Assembly (NCBI GenBank): GCA_040377605.1
Contig: JBEIOK010000001.1
Coordinates: forward strand, 1-64,000
Length of the DNA: 64,000 nt
Reading direction: 5' to 3'
From: Solimonas sp040377605
Lineage (GTDB): Bacteria > Pseudomonadota > Gammaproteobacteria > Nevskiales > Nevskiaceae
Position 1 is the stretch's first letter. Each line of letters opens with the position of its first letter. Below are positions 7,852 through 16,672 of this stretch, piece by piece. The position numbers and the translations under genes are program-made. The notes under the pieces are model-generated. The model saw only the letters and a program-made list of their open reading frames with translations, was not told the origin of the DNA and made no database searches.

Positions 7852-9153
7852 TCAGGCGGCAGGATCGACCGGCGCCGCAGACGCGGCTGCCGGTTCGGCC
7901 GCCCCGCCGTCCCAGACCCGCATCGCGTAGCCATTGCGGCCGGCGCGCTTGGCGTCGTACAGCAGCGCATCGGCTGCGCGATAGACCTCGGCCAGCGCGC
8001 TGCCCGGCGGCACCACCACGGCGCCGACGCTGCAAGTCACGATACCGCCCTCATTGCCGCGGTGCTCGATACCAAGATCCGCAAAGCCCCGGACGAGGCC
8101 GGCGAGTCGCTCCGGCGCGGTCGCCGGGTCGCAGTCGTACAGCAGCAGCGCGAACTCCTCGCCGCCCAGACGCGCCGCCATGTCCATCGGCCGGCGCGCA
8201 AACTGGGCCAGTACCAGCGCGATCTCGGCGAGCACCCCGTCACCGTACTCGTGCCCGTACTGATCGTTGAGCTTCTTGAACTGATCCAGATCGACCAGCG
8301 CGAACAGCAGTGCACGCTTGTGGCCCCGTGCCAGGCTGCGGCTGGCCAGATCGAAGTGATCTTCGAAGGCACGGCGGTTGGCCAGACCGGTCAGTGAATC
8401 GCGATAGGCCATCAGCTGCAACAGCACGGAGGCCGCCCACTGCCGCCGGTACGACAGCCGCGCCCAGATCGTGGACAGCAGCACGACCACCAGCAGCAGG
8501 CCCTCCAGCAGCCAGGTCATCGAGTCGCGGGCGCGCATGTCGCCAGCCGTCAATACCTGAGCGCCGAGGACCACGCCGAGATAGGCCCCGACAAACAGCA
8601 GGCAGCGGTTGACCCGCAGACGGGTCAGCGTCAGCACCGCCACCGGCACGACGACGCTCATTGAGGGCTGCAGAAACAAGCCGTGCTGTTCGCTGAGGTA
8701 GCGCACCGCTTCCAGGCAGGCCACTTCAGCAATGAAGGCCATGATCAGCAACCACTCGGTGACCTCCCCCGCCGGTCGCCACCACAAAGTCAGCGTGACC
8801 ACCGCAAACAACGGCACCATCAGCACCAGCTCGACGAACAGCATGAACCGCACGGTGCCTTCCGGATCGAAGCCCAGCAGCGGCGTCCACAGCGGCGCGG
8901 TCAGGAACATCGTCAGCGTCAGCACGGTCACGCTGATGCGCGCCATCCGGCTGCTCAGACGCACATACTCCTGGAACTGGGCTTCCAGACGCGAGGGGAA
9001 CCGGTAATCGCGGGTCGACGCGGTGGCGATGGCATCCAGTGCCTGCACCTCCTCGGCCGTCAACGACTCGGAGCCCGGCGGCATCGCCGAGCGCGAGAAC
9101 GTAAAACGGCGGGCGCGAACCGCGCCCGCCGTCTGTGGACCTTGATCGAACAT
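7852..9153 (-). CDS. Membrane diguanylate cyclase (GGDEF)
   Basis: The N-terminal half of this 433-residue protein holds about six hydrophobic segments (roughly residues 70-235, MASE-like). It is followed by a GGDEF domain beginning DSLTGLANRR. The active-site motif is GGEEF and the product-inhibition I-site RPMD lies five residues before it, so the enzyme should make cyclic di-GMP and be feedback inhibited. The tail is Ala/Pro-rich. The start is uncertain: an ATG at 9084 also fits, and neither has a good ribosome site. It converges with the SDR at 6979-7842, nine bases apart. Confidence 0.85.
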   Translation of the reverse strand: MFDQGPQTAGAVRARRFTFSRSAMPPGSESLTAEEVQALDAIATASTRDYRFPSRLEAQFQEYVRLSSRMARISVTVLTLTMFLTAPLWTPLLGFDPEGTVRFMLFVELVLMVPLFAVVTLTLWWRPAGEVTEWLLIMAFIAEVACLEAVRYLSEQHGLFLQPSMSVVVPVAVLTLTRLRVNRCLLFVGAYLGVVLGAQVLTAGDMRARDSMTWLLEGLLLVVVLLSTIWARLSYRRQWAASVLLQLMAYRDSLTGLANRRAFEDHFDLASRSLARGHKRALLFALVDLDQFKKLNDQYGHEYGDGVLAEIALVLAQFARRPMDMAARLGGEEFALLLYDCDPATAPERLAGLVRGFADLGIEHRGNEGGIVTCSVGAVVVPPGSALAEVYRAADALLYDAKRAGRNGYAMRVWDGGAAEPAAASAAPVDPAA

Positions 9154-9206
9154 GCCGACAGCTTACCCGCTCCGCAGTCCCTGCGGCAGTCGATCCCCGG
9201 CTGTGC

Positions 9207-11576
9207 CTACCAGCGAATCGTGCCGGTCAGGCCGACGGTCCGCGGCTCCTGGAAGTTGGCGATGGTCAGGTTGCCGAACCCGAAGCCGAAGTCGATGAAA
9301 TTGGTCGCGGTATCGTCATCCAGCGCGTTGCGGCACCACAGCGCCAGCTCGCCGGTACCGCGATCCCCCAGCTTGACGTCGGCAATCGCCAGCCGCAGGT
9401 TGAGGAGGCCATTGGCATCGACCTCGCTGCGCGAGGCCTCCTGCTCGAACGGGTTGTAGGCGGGATTGCCGGGACCGGCGAGTTGGTAGGGATAGGTGAA
9501 GAAGCTATCGGTCCAGGCGTAGTCGACGATCGCCCGCAACGTGCCCCAGTCCCGTCGCAGCAACTCGCTGTCGAGCACGACATTGAAGGTGCTCTCCGGT
9601 GCATGCGGCACCGCCCGGTTGTTGGCGACGTTGTTGTTCTGCGCATCGCGGAAGTCGTCGTACTCGGCGTCCAGATAGGCATAGTTGGCGCTGATCCGCG
9701 TGCCGGAGAACGGGAGGATCGCGAACTCAAGTTCGAGCCCGTTGATCGTTCCATCGCCGACGTTGCGCACAATCGTCGCGGCTGCACCCGTGCCCTGGAA
9801 GATCGAGGCCTGGAAGTCCTCGAGTTCGTTGTGGAACACGGCAGCGTTGAATTGCGCGCGTCCCTTCAGGAACGAGGTCTTGGCCCCCAGCTCGAAGGAG
9901 CGCTGCTTTTCCGGCTCGAAAGGACGCACGGTCTCGGCCAGATTCAGGGCGATCAGGTCGATGATCTGCTGCTGGCTCTCGCCGCCCACCGGTGCCTGGC
10001 TGAACTCGCCGTTGAAACCGCCGCTCTTGAAGCCTTCGGCATACCGGAAATAGGCATTGATGTTGGCATTGAAGCGCCAGGCCACCGAGGCCATCGGCGT
10101 GGTGGCGTCAAAGGTCTCCGATGCGCTGGTGCCATCCGGAATCAGATAGAAATAGGGATCATTGGGATTGCCACGCACGCCAAAGGCGCGATCCAGATCC
10201 TTCTTCTCGCGGGTGTAACGCACCCCCAGCGCCAGCGTCAGCGGATCGATCGGCTTGTAGTCGACCTGGCCGTAGACCGCCCACGCACTGCTCTGCGTTG
10301 CGTAGCGCGAGTCGTAGTCGGCGGCGCCGCCGAAGAACTGCTGCGGATTGTTGGTCTGACCGTCATCGCCGAAGTAGTACAGTCCGCCGACATAGGTCAG
10401 GCGATCGGTGCTGCCGAGCAGCTGCAGATCCTGGGAAAACTGATCGTAGTCGGTGAAGCGCTGCGTGAAGACCAGATTGCTCGGTGAGCCGTCCAGATCT
10501 AGCGAGTCGTTCCAGTCCATGCGGCGATAGCCGGTGATCGACTTGATGCTGTTGCGGCCGTCGAGGTCGTAGGTCAGCGTCAGCGAGTGCCCGTGAATGC
10601 GCGAACGCTCGAACGAGGGCGAGTTGACGTCGGCCGTGGTCTCCCGATCCGTCGAGGCGTAGGCCGCAACCGGCCCGTAGAAGAAGTTCAGCGGCGACAT
10701 CGGATCGAAGGCACCGACCTCATCGAGCCGATACAGCTGCGTGAAGTTGTTGGTCTGATCCACATTGGAGACGTCAAAGCGGTATTCCGCCAGCAGACCG
10801 GCGGCCAGATCGAAGTCGGCCGCCAGACGGAATCCGTTGTTGTTGCGGTCGTTGAGCTCGGGCGTGGAGCTGGTACGGGTCGTGTCCACCCAGCCGTCGC
10901 GCTGCTCGCTGCGCGCAGCCAGCGAGATGCGGGCCATCCCCCATTGCGGCAAGTCGACCGACAGGCGTTGCGCCCGCGCGTGGTAGTCGCCGAGTTCGAG
11001 GCTGGCCATGCCGCCGAAACTGCCGGAGGGCGCCCGCGTCACCAGATTGATCGCACCGGCCAAGGTGTTGCGTCCGTACAGCGTGCCCTGCGGCCCGCGC
11101 AGGACTTCGACCCGATCAAGATCGACGATATCGAAGATCGAGCCCTGCGCCTTGCCGATGTAGACGCCATCCACATAGATGCCGACCGCCGGATCCCAGT
11201 AGATCGCCGGATTGATCTGGCTGATGCCGCGAATCGTCACCTGCGAGATCGTCGTGTTGGACGGGGTCTTGCTGATCTGCAGGCCCGGGGCCAGCGCATT
11301 CAAATCGCCGATGTCACTGATGCCGCGCGACTCGATCTGGTCGGCCGTCAGCGCTGTGACCGCGACCGGCACGTCCTGCAGCTTCTGCTCGCGGCGCTGC
11401 GCGGTGACGACAATCTCCTCGATCTGCGTCGGGGCTTCGGCTGCCGCCGGCGTGCCTTGCTGCGCTGCGGTGGCGGCTGGCGGGGGTTCCGTCGTCTGCG
11501 CAGCCACCGGCAGCGCGAGCACGAGCGGAATCAGACCGGACAGCCAGCGGACCTCTACTGCATTCTCCTTGGACAC
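9207..11576 (-). CDS. TonB-dependent outer-membrane receptor
   Basis: This 789-residue receptor has a signal peptide ending LVLALPVAA, a TonB box IEEIVVTAQRR, a plug domain with VEVLRGPQGTLYGRNTLAGA, and a C-terminal beta-barrel ending in an aromatic-rich strand (TVGLTGTIRW). The type is frequent in sphingomonads and hydrocarbon- or steroid-degrading gammaproteobacteria. It imports large or poorly soluble substrates with TonB-ExbBD energy. A GTG at 11576 is chosen because AGGAG sits six bases upstream; an ATG at 11597 lacks one. It is divergent from the SDR pair at 11864, and a steroid or lipid ligand is only inferred. Confidence 0.88.
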   Translation of the reverse strand: MSKENAVEVRWLSGLIPLVLALPVAAQTTEPPPAATAAQQGTPAAAEAPTQIEEIVVTAQRREQKLQDVPVAVTALTADQIESRGISDIGDLNALAPGLQISKTPSNTTISQVTIRGISQINPAIYWDPAVGIYVDGVYIGKAQGSIFDIVDLDRVEVLRGPQGTLYGRNTLAGAINLVTRAPSGSFGGMASLELGDYHARAQRLSVDLPQWGMARISLAARSEQRDGWVDTTRTSSTPELNDRNNNGFRLAADFDLAAGLLAEYRFDVSNVDQTNNFTQLYRLDEVGAFDPMSPLNFFYGPVAAYASTDRETTADVNSPSFERSRIHGHSLTLTYDLDGRNSIKSITGYRRMDWNDSLDLDGSPSNLVFTQRFTDYDQFSQDLQLLGSTDRLTYVGGLYYFGDDGQTNNPQQFFGGAADYDSRYATQSSAWAVYGQVDYKPIDPLTLALGVRYTREKKDLDRAFGVRGNPNDPYFYLIPDGTSASETFDATTPMASVAWRFNANINAYFRYAEGFKSGGFNGEFSQAPVGGESQQQIIDLIALNLAETVRPFEPEKQRSFELGAKTSFLKGRAQFNAAVFHNELEDFQASIFQGTGAAATIVRNVGDGTINGLELEFAILPFSGTRISANYAYLDAEYDDFRDAQNNNVANNRAVPHAPESTFNVVLDSELLRRDWGTLRAIVDYAWTDSFFTYPYQLAGPGNPAYNPFEQEASRSEVDANGLLNLRLAIADVKLGDRGTGELALWCRNALDDDTATNFIDFGFGFGNLTIANFQEPRTVGLTGTIRW

Positions 11577-11863
11577 TGTGGGCTCCTGTTCTCGCATAGG
11601 GGCACGCACCGCCGACCGGCCTCGCAGCCCTCGGCGGTGGTGGGCTTCCATCGTTGGGAAACCAGCATCAAGGGATACGCGTCCGTGCCCGAGGGCGCCA
11701 TCCCCCAAGCGGACGATCCGCACTGCAGCAAAGCGCCTGGAGATCACCTGGCGGGCCCGGGCCACCGGTGGCACGGCACCCATCATGCGTTCGGGTGAAG
11801 CCGCGCCAGCCCGGGCTTCCGAAGATGCAGACCAAGCACAACATTCCAGAACGAGGAGACAGC

Positions 11864-12643
11864 ATGGCCCGCTTGCAGAACAAGGTGGCAATCATCACCG
11901 GGGGTGCCCGCGGCATGGGGGCGGCCACCTCGCGCGTGTTTGCGCAGGAAGGCGCGAAGGTCGTGATCGCCGACGTACTCGATGCAGAAGGCGCCAAGCT
12001 CGCCGCCGAGATCGGCAAGTCCGCCCTTTTCGTCCATCACGATGTCACGGACGAGAACGCCTGGGCCTCGCTGCTGGACACCACGGCCAAGACCTTCGGG
12101 CCGGTCGACGCGCTAGTCAACAACGCCGGGGTGCTGCTGTTCCGCACGCTGGCCGAGACCAGCAAGGCCGACTTCGAGCGCGTGCTCAACATCAATCTGG
12201 TGGGCACCTTCCTCGGCACCAAGCTGGTCGGTCTGCAGATGGCGGCGCGCGGGCGCGGCAGCATCGTCAACATCTCCTCGGTCGATGGCATGAAGGGCGC
12301 CAACGGCCTCGGCGCCTACTGCGCCAGCAAGTGGGGCATTCGAGGCCTGACGCGCGTGGCGGCGATGGAATTCGGCCACAAGGGCGTGCGCGTCAACTCG
12401 GTGCACCCGGGCGGCGTCGACACGGCCATGGGCAATCCCTACGCCGAGCAGAAGGCCGATGTGAACAAGCGCTACACGATGGTGCCGCTGCAGCGGGTCG
12501 GCGAGCCGGAGGAAGTCGCGCGCACCTCGCTGTTTCTGGCCAGCGACGAGTCCTCCTATCTCTGCGGGGCCGAGATCGCCGTCGATGGCGGCATGCTGAC
12601 CGGCCAGTACTACGTCGGCTTCCCTGGCGCACCGGGCGTCTGA
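11864..12643 (+). CDS. Classical SDR, 3-alpha(20-beta)-hydroxysteroid dehydrogenase-like
   Basis: This 259-residue SDR has TGGARGMG (cofactor), NNAG, NISSVDG (Ser) and YCASK (Tyr/Lys) motifs and the C-terminal AVDGGMLTG. It closely resembles the 3-alpha,20-beta-HSD/FabG3 branch. GAGGAG precedes the ATG. It is followed eight bases later by a second SDR of a different branch, so the two are co-transcribed. A hydroxysteroid substrate fits the locus, but this branch also includes enzymes with broad alcohol specificity. Confidence 0.75.
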   Translation: MARLQNKVAIITGGARGMGAATSRVFAQEGAKVVIADVLDAEGAKLAAEIGKSALFVHHDVTDENAWASLLDTTAKTFGPVDALVNNAGVLLFRTLAETSKADFERVLNINLVGTFLGTKLVGLQMAARGRGSIVNISSVDGMKGANGLGAYCASKWGIRGLTRVAAMEFGHKGVRVNSVHPGGVDTAMGNPYAEQKADVNKRYTMVPLQRVGEPEEVARTSLFLASDESSYLCGAEIAVDGGMLTGQYYVGFPGAPGV

Positions 12644-12650
12644 GCCGGCA

Positions 12651-13577
12651 ATGGCCGCAGCCCGCTGGAACGAACGCGAGATCCCGGATCTCCAGGGCAG
12701 GACCGCCCTGGTGACGGGTGCGAACAGCGGGCTGGGTCTGGCCACCGCGCAAGCACTGGCACTGCGCGGCGCGCAGGTGCTGATGGCCTGTCGCGGCGCA
12801 GACAAAGCACAGACAGCAATCGCGGCGATCCGCACGGCGGTTCCGGATGCGCGGCTGCAGCCGCTGTCGCTGGACCTGTCGGACCTGTCATCGGTGCGTG
12901 CGGCCGCCGACGAAGTGCGGCGCGCACACCCGAAACTGGATCTGCTGATCAACAACGCCGGTGTGATGGCGACGCCGTACGGCAAGACCCGCGACGGCTT
13001 CGAGCTGCAGTTCGGCACCAACCATCTCGGTCACTTCGCGCTGACCGGCCTGCTGCTCGACTCCCTGCTCGCCGCACCGGCGGCCCGTGTTGTCACGATC
13101 AGCAGCCTGACGCATCGCCGCGCCACGCTGCCGATCGACGATCTGCACTGGGAGCGCGAGCGCTATTCGCGGGCCGGCGCCTACGGCCGTTCCAAGCTGG
13201 CGAATCTGATGTTCATGCTGGAACTGGACCGCCGCCTGCGTCGGCGCGGAGCGGCGGCGCTCAGCGTCGCCGCGCATCCGGGCTATGCGGCCACCAATAT
13301 CGGCTTCGGTGGCGGCAGCAGGACGTCCCTGTTCGGCCGCCTGATCACGATCGGCAATGTGCTGCTGGCCCAACCCGCCGCGCTGGGGGCGCTGCCGACC
13401 TTGTACGCGGCGACCGCCGCCGATGTGCAGGGCGGTGAGTATTTCGGCCCGAATGGTCCGCTGCAGTTCCGCGGCTACCCGGTGCGCGTCCGCAGCAGCG
13501 CGCGGGCCCGCGACGCCGGGCTGGCGGCGCAGCTGTGGCAGGCCTCGGAACGGATGACCGGCGTGCATTTCGCCTGA
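12651..13577 (+). CDS. SDR, retinol dehydrogenase/WWOX-like branch
   Basis: The 308-residue protein carries TGANSGLGLA, the NNAGVM motif, a conserved GTNHLGHFALTGLLL stretch and YGRSK as the Tyr/Lys pair, with a Ser in TISSLTH. This pattern marks the retinol-dehydrogenase/protochlorophyllide-reductase-like branch of SDRs. It has a paralogue in the window at 20256-21218. The substrate is unknown. It is the second gene of the pair starting at 11864. Confidence 0.72.
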   Translation: MAAARWNEREIPDLQGRTALVTGANSGLGLATAQALALRGAQVLMACRGADKAQTAIAAIRTAVPDARLQPLSLDLSDLSSVRAAADEVRRAHPKLDLLINNAGVMATPYGKTRDGFELQFGTNHLGHFALTGLLLDSLLAAPAARVVTISSLTHRRATLPIDDLHWERERYSRAGAYGRSKLANLMFMLELDRRLRRRGAAALSVAAHPGYAATNIGFGGGSRTSLFGRLITIGNVLLAQPAALGALPTLYAATAADVQGGEYFGPNGPLQFRGYPVRVRSSARARDAGLAAQLWQASERMTGVHFA

Positions 13578-13646
13578 GAAACCACCGATTCGCCGCGGGC
13601 AATGGCCAGCGCTAAGCTGAACCCACTACAAGGAGGAGAGTCCCCC

Positions 13647-15050
13647 ATGCGTATCCCCGAGTGGCGGCTGGCGGCGCTGTGCTCGCTTGCGTTGACAGTC
13701 GGCGCCTGCGGCAGCAGCGATCTGGCCGGTGACCTGCCTCCCAACGCCGCCGCCAGCGGCACTGCAACGCTGAAATGCGCCCTGCCCGCCAGCGGCAGTG
13801 AATTCGAGGCCAGGGACGCCGAGGCGCTGAACCTCGATCCCGCCGCCGTCGCCGAAGCGACGCGCTACGCCAATCTCACCAACGCGGTGTCGATCCGCGT
13901 CTACCGCTACGGCTGCCTCGCCGGCACCGGCGCGCTCGATCCGCTCACCGGCGGCATTCCGAACAACGTCTGGAGCACGACCAAGGGCGTGGTCTCGCTG
14001 CTCACCGGCCGCGCGGCGCAGCTCGGTTACTTGGATCTCGACGATCCAATCGGCAAGTACGTGACCGAGGCCGACGCCGAGCACGGTGCGGTGACCATCC
14101 GGCAGATGCTGACGCAGAGCTCCGGCCTGCGCTTCGTGTGGACCGGCGACCTCAACCTCGGCAACCCGGATTCCGTGCGCTACACGCTGGCGCTGCCGTT
14201 CGACTTCGCGCCCGGCACCGAATTCACCTACGGCCAGAGCACGGTGACCCTGCTCGCGCACACGGTGGAACGCGCGGTCGGCGAGGATCTGCAGGCCTTC
14301 GCGCAGCGCGAACTGTTCGACAAAGTCGGCATCGCGCGCGACGACTGGTTCTGGCTACGCGACCGCGCCGGCCACACGCACGGCTACGCCTTCCTGTTCA
14401 CGGCGCCGAAGAATCTTGCGCGCCTCGGCCACCTGATGCTCGATCGGGGCCGCTGGAACGGCGAGCAGCTGCTGGCGCCGGAATACGTATCGAAGGCCGG
14501 TCGCGCCTCGTCGACCAACGGCTTCTACGGCTACCTGTTGTGGAGCAACGAGGGCGACAGCGGCTATACGGTGGAGATCCCGGACAGCCGCGAACTGCAG
14601 CGTCCGCTGATCGCCTCGGCGCCGCGCGACCTGTTCGCCTTCGTCGGTTTCCTCGACCAGATCGTGTTCGTGATCCCGAGCCTCGACATGGTCGTCGTAC
14701 GCACCGGCTATCCCGGCAACTACACGCTGGAACTGCAGGAGACGCTGACTGCGCACTCCGGCAAATGGATGCACGAGTTCTTCCGCATCCTGATGCGCGG
14801 CGTCCGCGACCAGGCCATCGCCGACCCCGGCCCCTACGTCGGCAACGACTTCGTCGCGCTGGACCTGCAGTACTTCGCCGACCCGGCGACGGTCCTCGGC
14901 AGCCTCGCGCTCGGCCCGCAGGCGCCGGAAGACTGCAACCTGCTCGGCTGCGATGGCGGCATCAGCTACGCCGGCCTGCTGCAGGCGGTGCCGGACATCG
15001 TCAGCGTCATTCTCGGCCAGCTCGGCCTGCCGGGTATCGAGGCTCCGTAA
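13647..15050 (+). CDS. Serine beta-lactamase-like hydrolase, lipoprotein
   Basis: This 467-residue protein has a lipobox signal (SLALTVGAC) and a class C beta-lactamase/EstB-type fold. The SxxK motif is STTK, a Tyr motif is YGQS, and later there is a LARLGHLMLDRGRWNG segment. Such proteins are esterases, peptidases or amide hydrolases rather than true beta-lactamases. AAGGAGG lies ahead of the ATG at 13647; an upstream ATG at 13602 would bury the signal peptide. The C-terminal 100 residues, including CNLLGCDGG, are not typical of the family. A role in hydrolysing steroid or other lipophilic esters at the cell surface is speculative. Confidence 0.78.
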   Translation: MRIPEWRLAALCSLALTVGACGSSDLAGDLPPNAAASGTATLKCALPASGSEFEARDAEALNLDPAAVAEATRYANLTNAVSIRVYRYGCLAGTGALDPLTGGIPNNVWSTTKGVVSLLTGRAAQLGYLDLDDPIGKYVTEADAEHGAVTIRQMLTQSSGLRFVWTGDLNLGNPDSVRYTLALPFDFAPGTEFTYGQSTVTLLAHTVERAVGEDLQAFAQRELFDKVGIARDDWFWLRDRAGHTHGYAFLFTAPKNLARLGHLMLDRGRWNGEQLLAPEYVSKAGRASSTNGFYGYLLWSNEGDSGYTVEIPDSRELQRPLIASAPRDLFAFVGFLDQIVFVIPSLDMVVVRTGYPGNYTLELQETLTAHSGKWMHEFFRILMRGVRDQAIADPGPYVGNDFVALDLQYFADPATVLGSLALGPQAPEDCNLLGCDGGISYAGLLQAVPDIVSVILGQLGLPGIEAP

Positions 15051-15058
15051 CCGCACGC

Positions 15059-15165
15059 CGTCATTCTGAGCCCTTCGACAGGCTCAGGGCAGGCTACGCG
15101 AAGAATCTTCTCTCCACGGGCAACGCGACGAGACAGAAGGTCCTTCGCTGGCGCTCAGGATGACG
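15059..15165. repeat. REP-like palindromic element, family A copy 2
   Basis: The ends CGTCATTCTGAG and CTCAGGATGACG are inverted copies and match the arms of the element at 4341-4414. The left inner part has a CCCTTCGACAGGCTCAGGGC palindrome inserted. It lies between the convergent hydrolase gene and the alkylation-repair operon and may serve as a bidirectional transcription end. Confidence 0.75.
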
Positions 15166-15167
15166 AC

Positions 15168-15869
15168 TCAGGTCGCGTCGTGAAAAATGACTCCCAGCGT
15201 ACTGCGCTCACCCGAACGTAATTCGCTCACACCATGACGCAGCACCACGCGATAGTCACCACGTGAACCGACGACCGGCCGACGATGCACCGCGAAGATC
15301 GCGGCATCGCCCTGCTGCAGCGGTACGACGCGCGGACGCGACTGCATGCGCGGGCGCTGTTCCACCAGCAGGAACTCTCCGCCGCTGAACTCTTCCTGCG
15401 GCGCGCTCAGCAGCACGACCATCTGCAGCGGAAACGCGTGCTCGCCGTACAGGTCCTGGTGCAGGCAGTTGTAGTCGCCGGGTCCGTAGCGCAACAGCAA
15501 GGGCGTCGGCCGCGACTGCCCCGCCGCCGCGCAGCGCTCGACGAACTCCGCATGCGTCGCCGGATAACGCTGCGGCTCGCTCAGGCGTTCGGCCCAGGCA
15601 TTGGCCAGCGGCACCAGTTGCGGATACACGCGCTCGCGCAGCGCCTGCACCAGCGGCGGCAGCGGATAGTCGAAGTAGCGGTATTCGCCACGGCCGTAGC
15701 CGTGACGCTGCATGATCACGCGCGAGCGGAACGCGGTCTTGCCATCGTCGTCGTACCGCTCGCGCATTGCGACGCAATGCTTCGTGTCCAGCAAACCGGG
15801 AATCGTCGTGACGCCGTCGGCATCCAGCGTCGCGCGGATCGCAGCCCAGTCCAGATCGGCGAGCTTCAT
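15168..15869 (-). CDS. 2OG-Fe(II) oxygenase of the DNA-repair-associated family (PF09859-like)
   Basis: This 233-residue protein has a 2-oxoglutarate/Fe(II) dioxygenase core: the iron pair HQDLYGEH (His, Asp), a later VLRHGVSEL His and the RSTLG arginine expected to bind 2-oxoglutarate. The family (annotated as Oxygenase-NA/DUF2086) is usually found with ada and alkA and is described as acting on damaged DNA. Its ATG overlaps the alkA-like stop (ATGA), so translation is coupled. The long open frame running to 16616 is not its start. The exact lesion handled is unknown; it is not AlkB itself, whose motifs differ. Confidence 0.78.
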   Translation of the reverse strand: MKLADLDWAAIRATLDADGVTTIPGLLDTKHCVAMRERYDDDGKTAFRSRVIMQRHGYGRGEYRYFDYPLPPLVQALRERVYPQLVPLANAWAERLSEPQRYPATHAEFVERCAAAGQSRPTPLLLRYGPGDYNCLHQDLYGEHAFPLQMVVLLSAPQEEFSGGEFLLVEQRPRMQSRPRVVPLQQGDAAIFAVHRRPVVGSRGDYRVVLRHGVSELRSGERSTLGVIFHDAT

Positions 15870-16672
15870 ATCGTACCGACCCACAGATGCGTCGCCGCCA
15901 GCGAGCGATACGGCCGCCAGGCTTCGGCTCGGGCAAGCAAGGCCTTGGGCGTGTCGATGCCGGCGGCGCGCATCAGGCCGACGTCGGATTCCGGAAACGC
16001 ATCGGGCTCGCGGCCGAGTCGGATCGCGAGATAGCTGCGCGTCCACGGACCGAAGCCGGGCAGCTTCTGCAGCGCGGCGCTCAGTTCGGCCCACGGCGCA
16101 TCCAGCGACAGGCGCCGATCGACGATGGCCTGCGCGAGTTCGCGCAGGGTCTGCACACGCTTGCCCGGCATGCCCATGTTCGACAGGTCGGCGGCGAGCA
16201 CGGCCTGCGGCGTGACGACACCGGCACGGTCGATCAGGCGCTGCATCAAGGTGCCCGCCGCGGCGACCGTCACCTGCTGGCCGAGCACCGTGCGCACGCA
16301 CAGCTCGAACGCGTCCCAGCTGCCGAGCGGCCGCAGTCCCGGCAGGTGCGCAATGCGCGGTGCGAGCACGGGGCAGTTGGCAAAGTGCGCCTGCCCCGGT
16401 CGCGGGTCTTCGTTGAGCGCGAACAACTGCGCGACGCGGCACTGGGCGTCGTCGATGTCGAGCGCGCCATCCGCGCGCAGTTCCAGATGACGCCCATCGC
16501 GCGACAGGCTCGCGCGCACCGTCGCGTCGCCAACACGGCGTTCGTAGCCGGTCTCGTCGACGCGCTCGAACGCGGTGATCCGACGCGGCTGCAGGTAACG
16601 CAGCATCGTCGGCCACGGAAACGCCGTGGGCACCGCGAGCCGCGCCAGCGGCTTTCCCGTCGTCACGCTCAC
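15866..16672 (-). CDS. alkA: DNA-3-methyladenine glycosylase II, AlkA-like
   Basis: This 268-residue protein has an AlkA N-terminal beta-domain followed by a helix-hairpin-helix glycosylase domain: LPGFGPWTRSYLAIRLG is the hairpin-GPD motif and Asp in FPESDVGLM is the catalytic aspartate. It removes 3-methyladenine and related alkylated bases. A GTG start at 16672 overlaps the ada stop (GTGA), and its own stop overlaps the next ATG. The longer frame to 16783 is rejected because it lies in antisense-like low-complexity sequence inside ada. In some bacteria this domain is fused to Ada; here it is separate. Confidence 0.85.
   Translation of the reverse strand: MSVTTGKPLARLAVPTAFPWPTMLRYLQPRRITAFERVDETGYERRVGDATVRASLSRDGRHLELRADGALDIDDAQCRVAQLFALNEDPRPGQAHFANCPVLAPRIAHLPGLRPLGSWDAFELCVRTVLGQQVTVAAAGTLMQRLIDRAGVVTPQAVLAADLSNMGMPGKRVQTLRELAQAIVDRRLSLDAPWAELSAALQKLPGFGPWTRSYLAIRLGREPDAFPESDVGLMRAAGIDTPKALLARAEAWRPYRSLAATHLWVGTI

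Noticed and set aside
4341..15165. Insertion sequences bounded by the palindromic repeats at 4341 and 15059
   Set aside because: No transposase lies between them; the genes inside are typical catabolic genes, so the two copies look like independent REP-type elements.
15168..16616. One long 482-codon gene for the oxygenase
   Set aside because: The upstream part is the wrong frame of alkA; the oxygenase begins at 15869 in an ATGA overlap.
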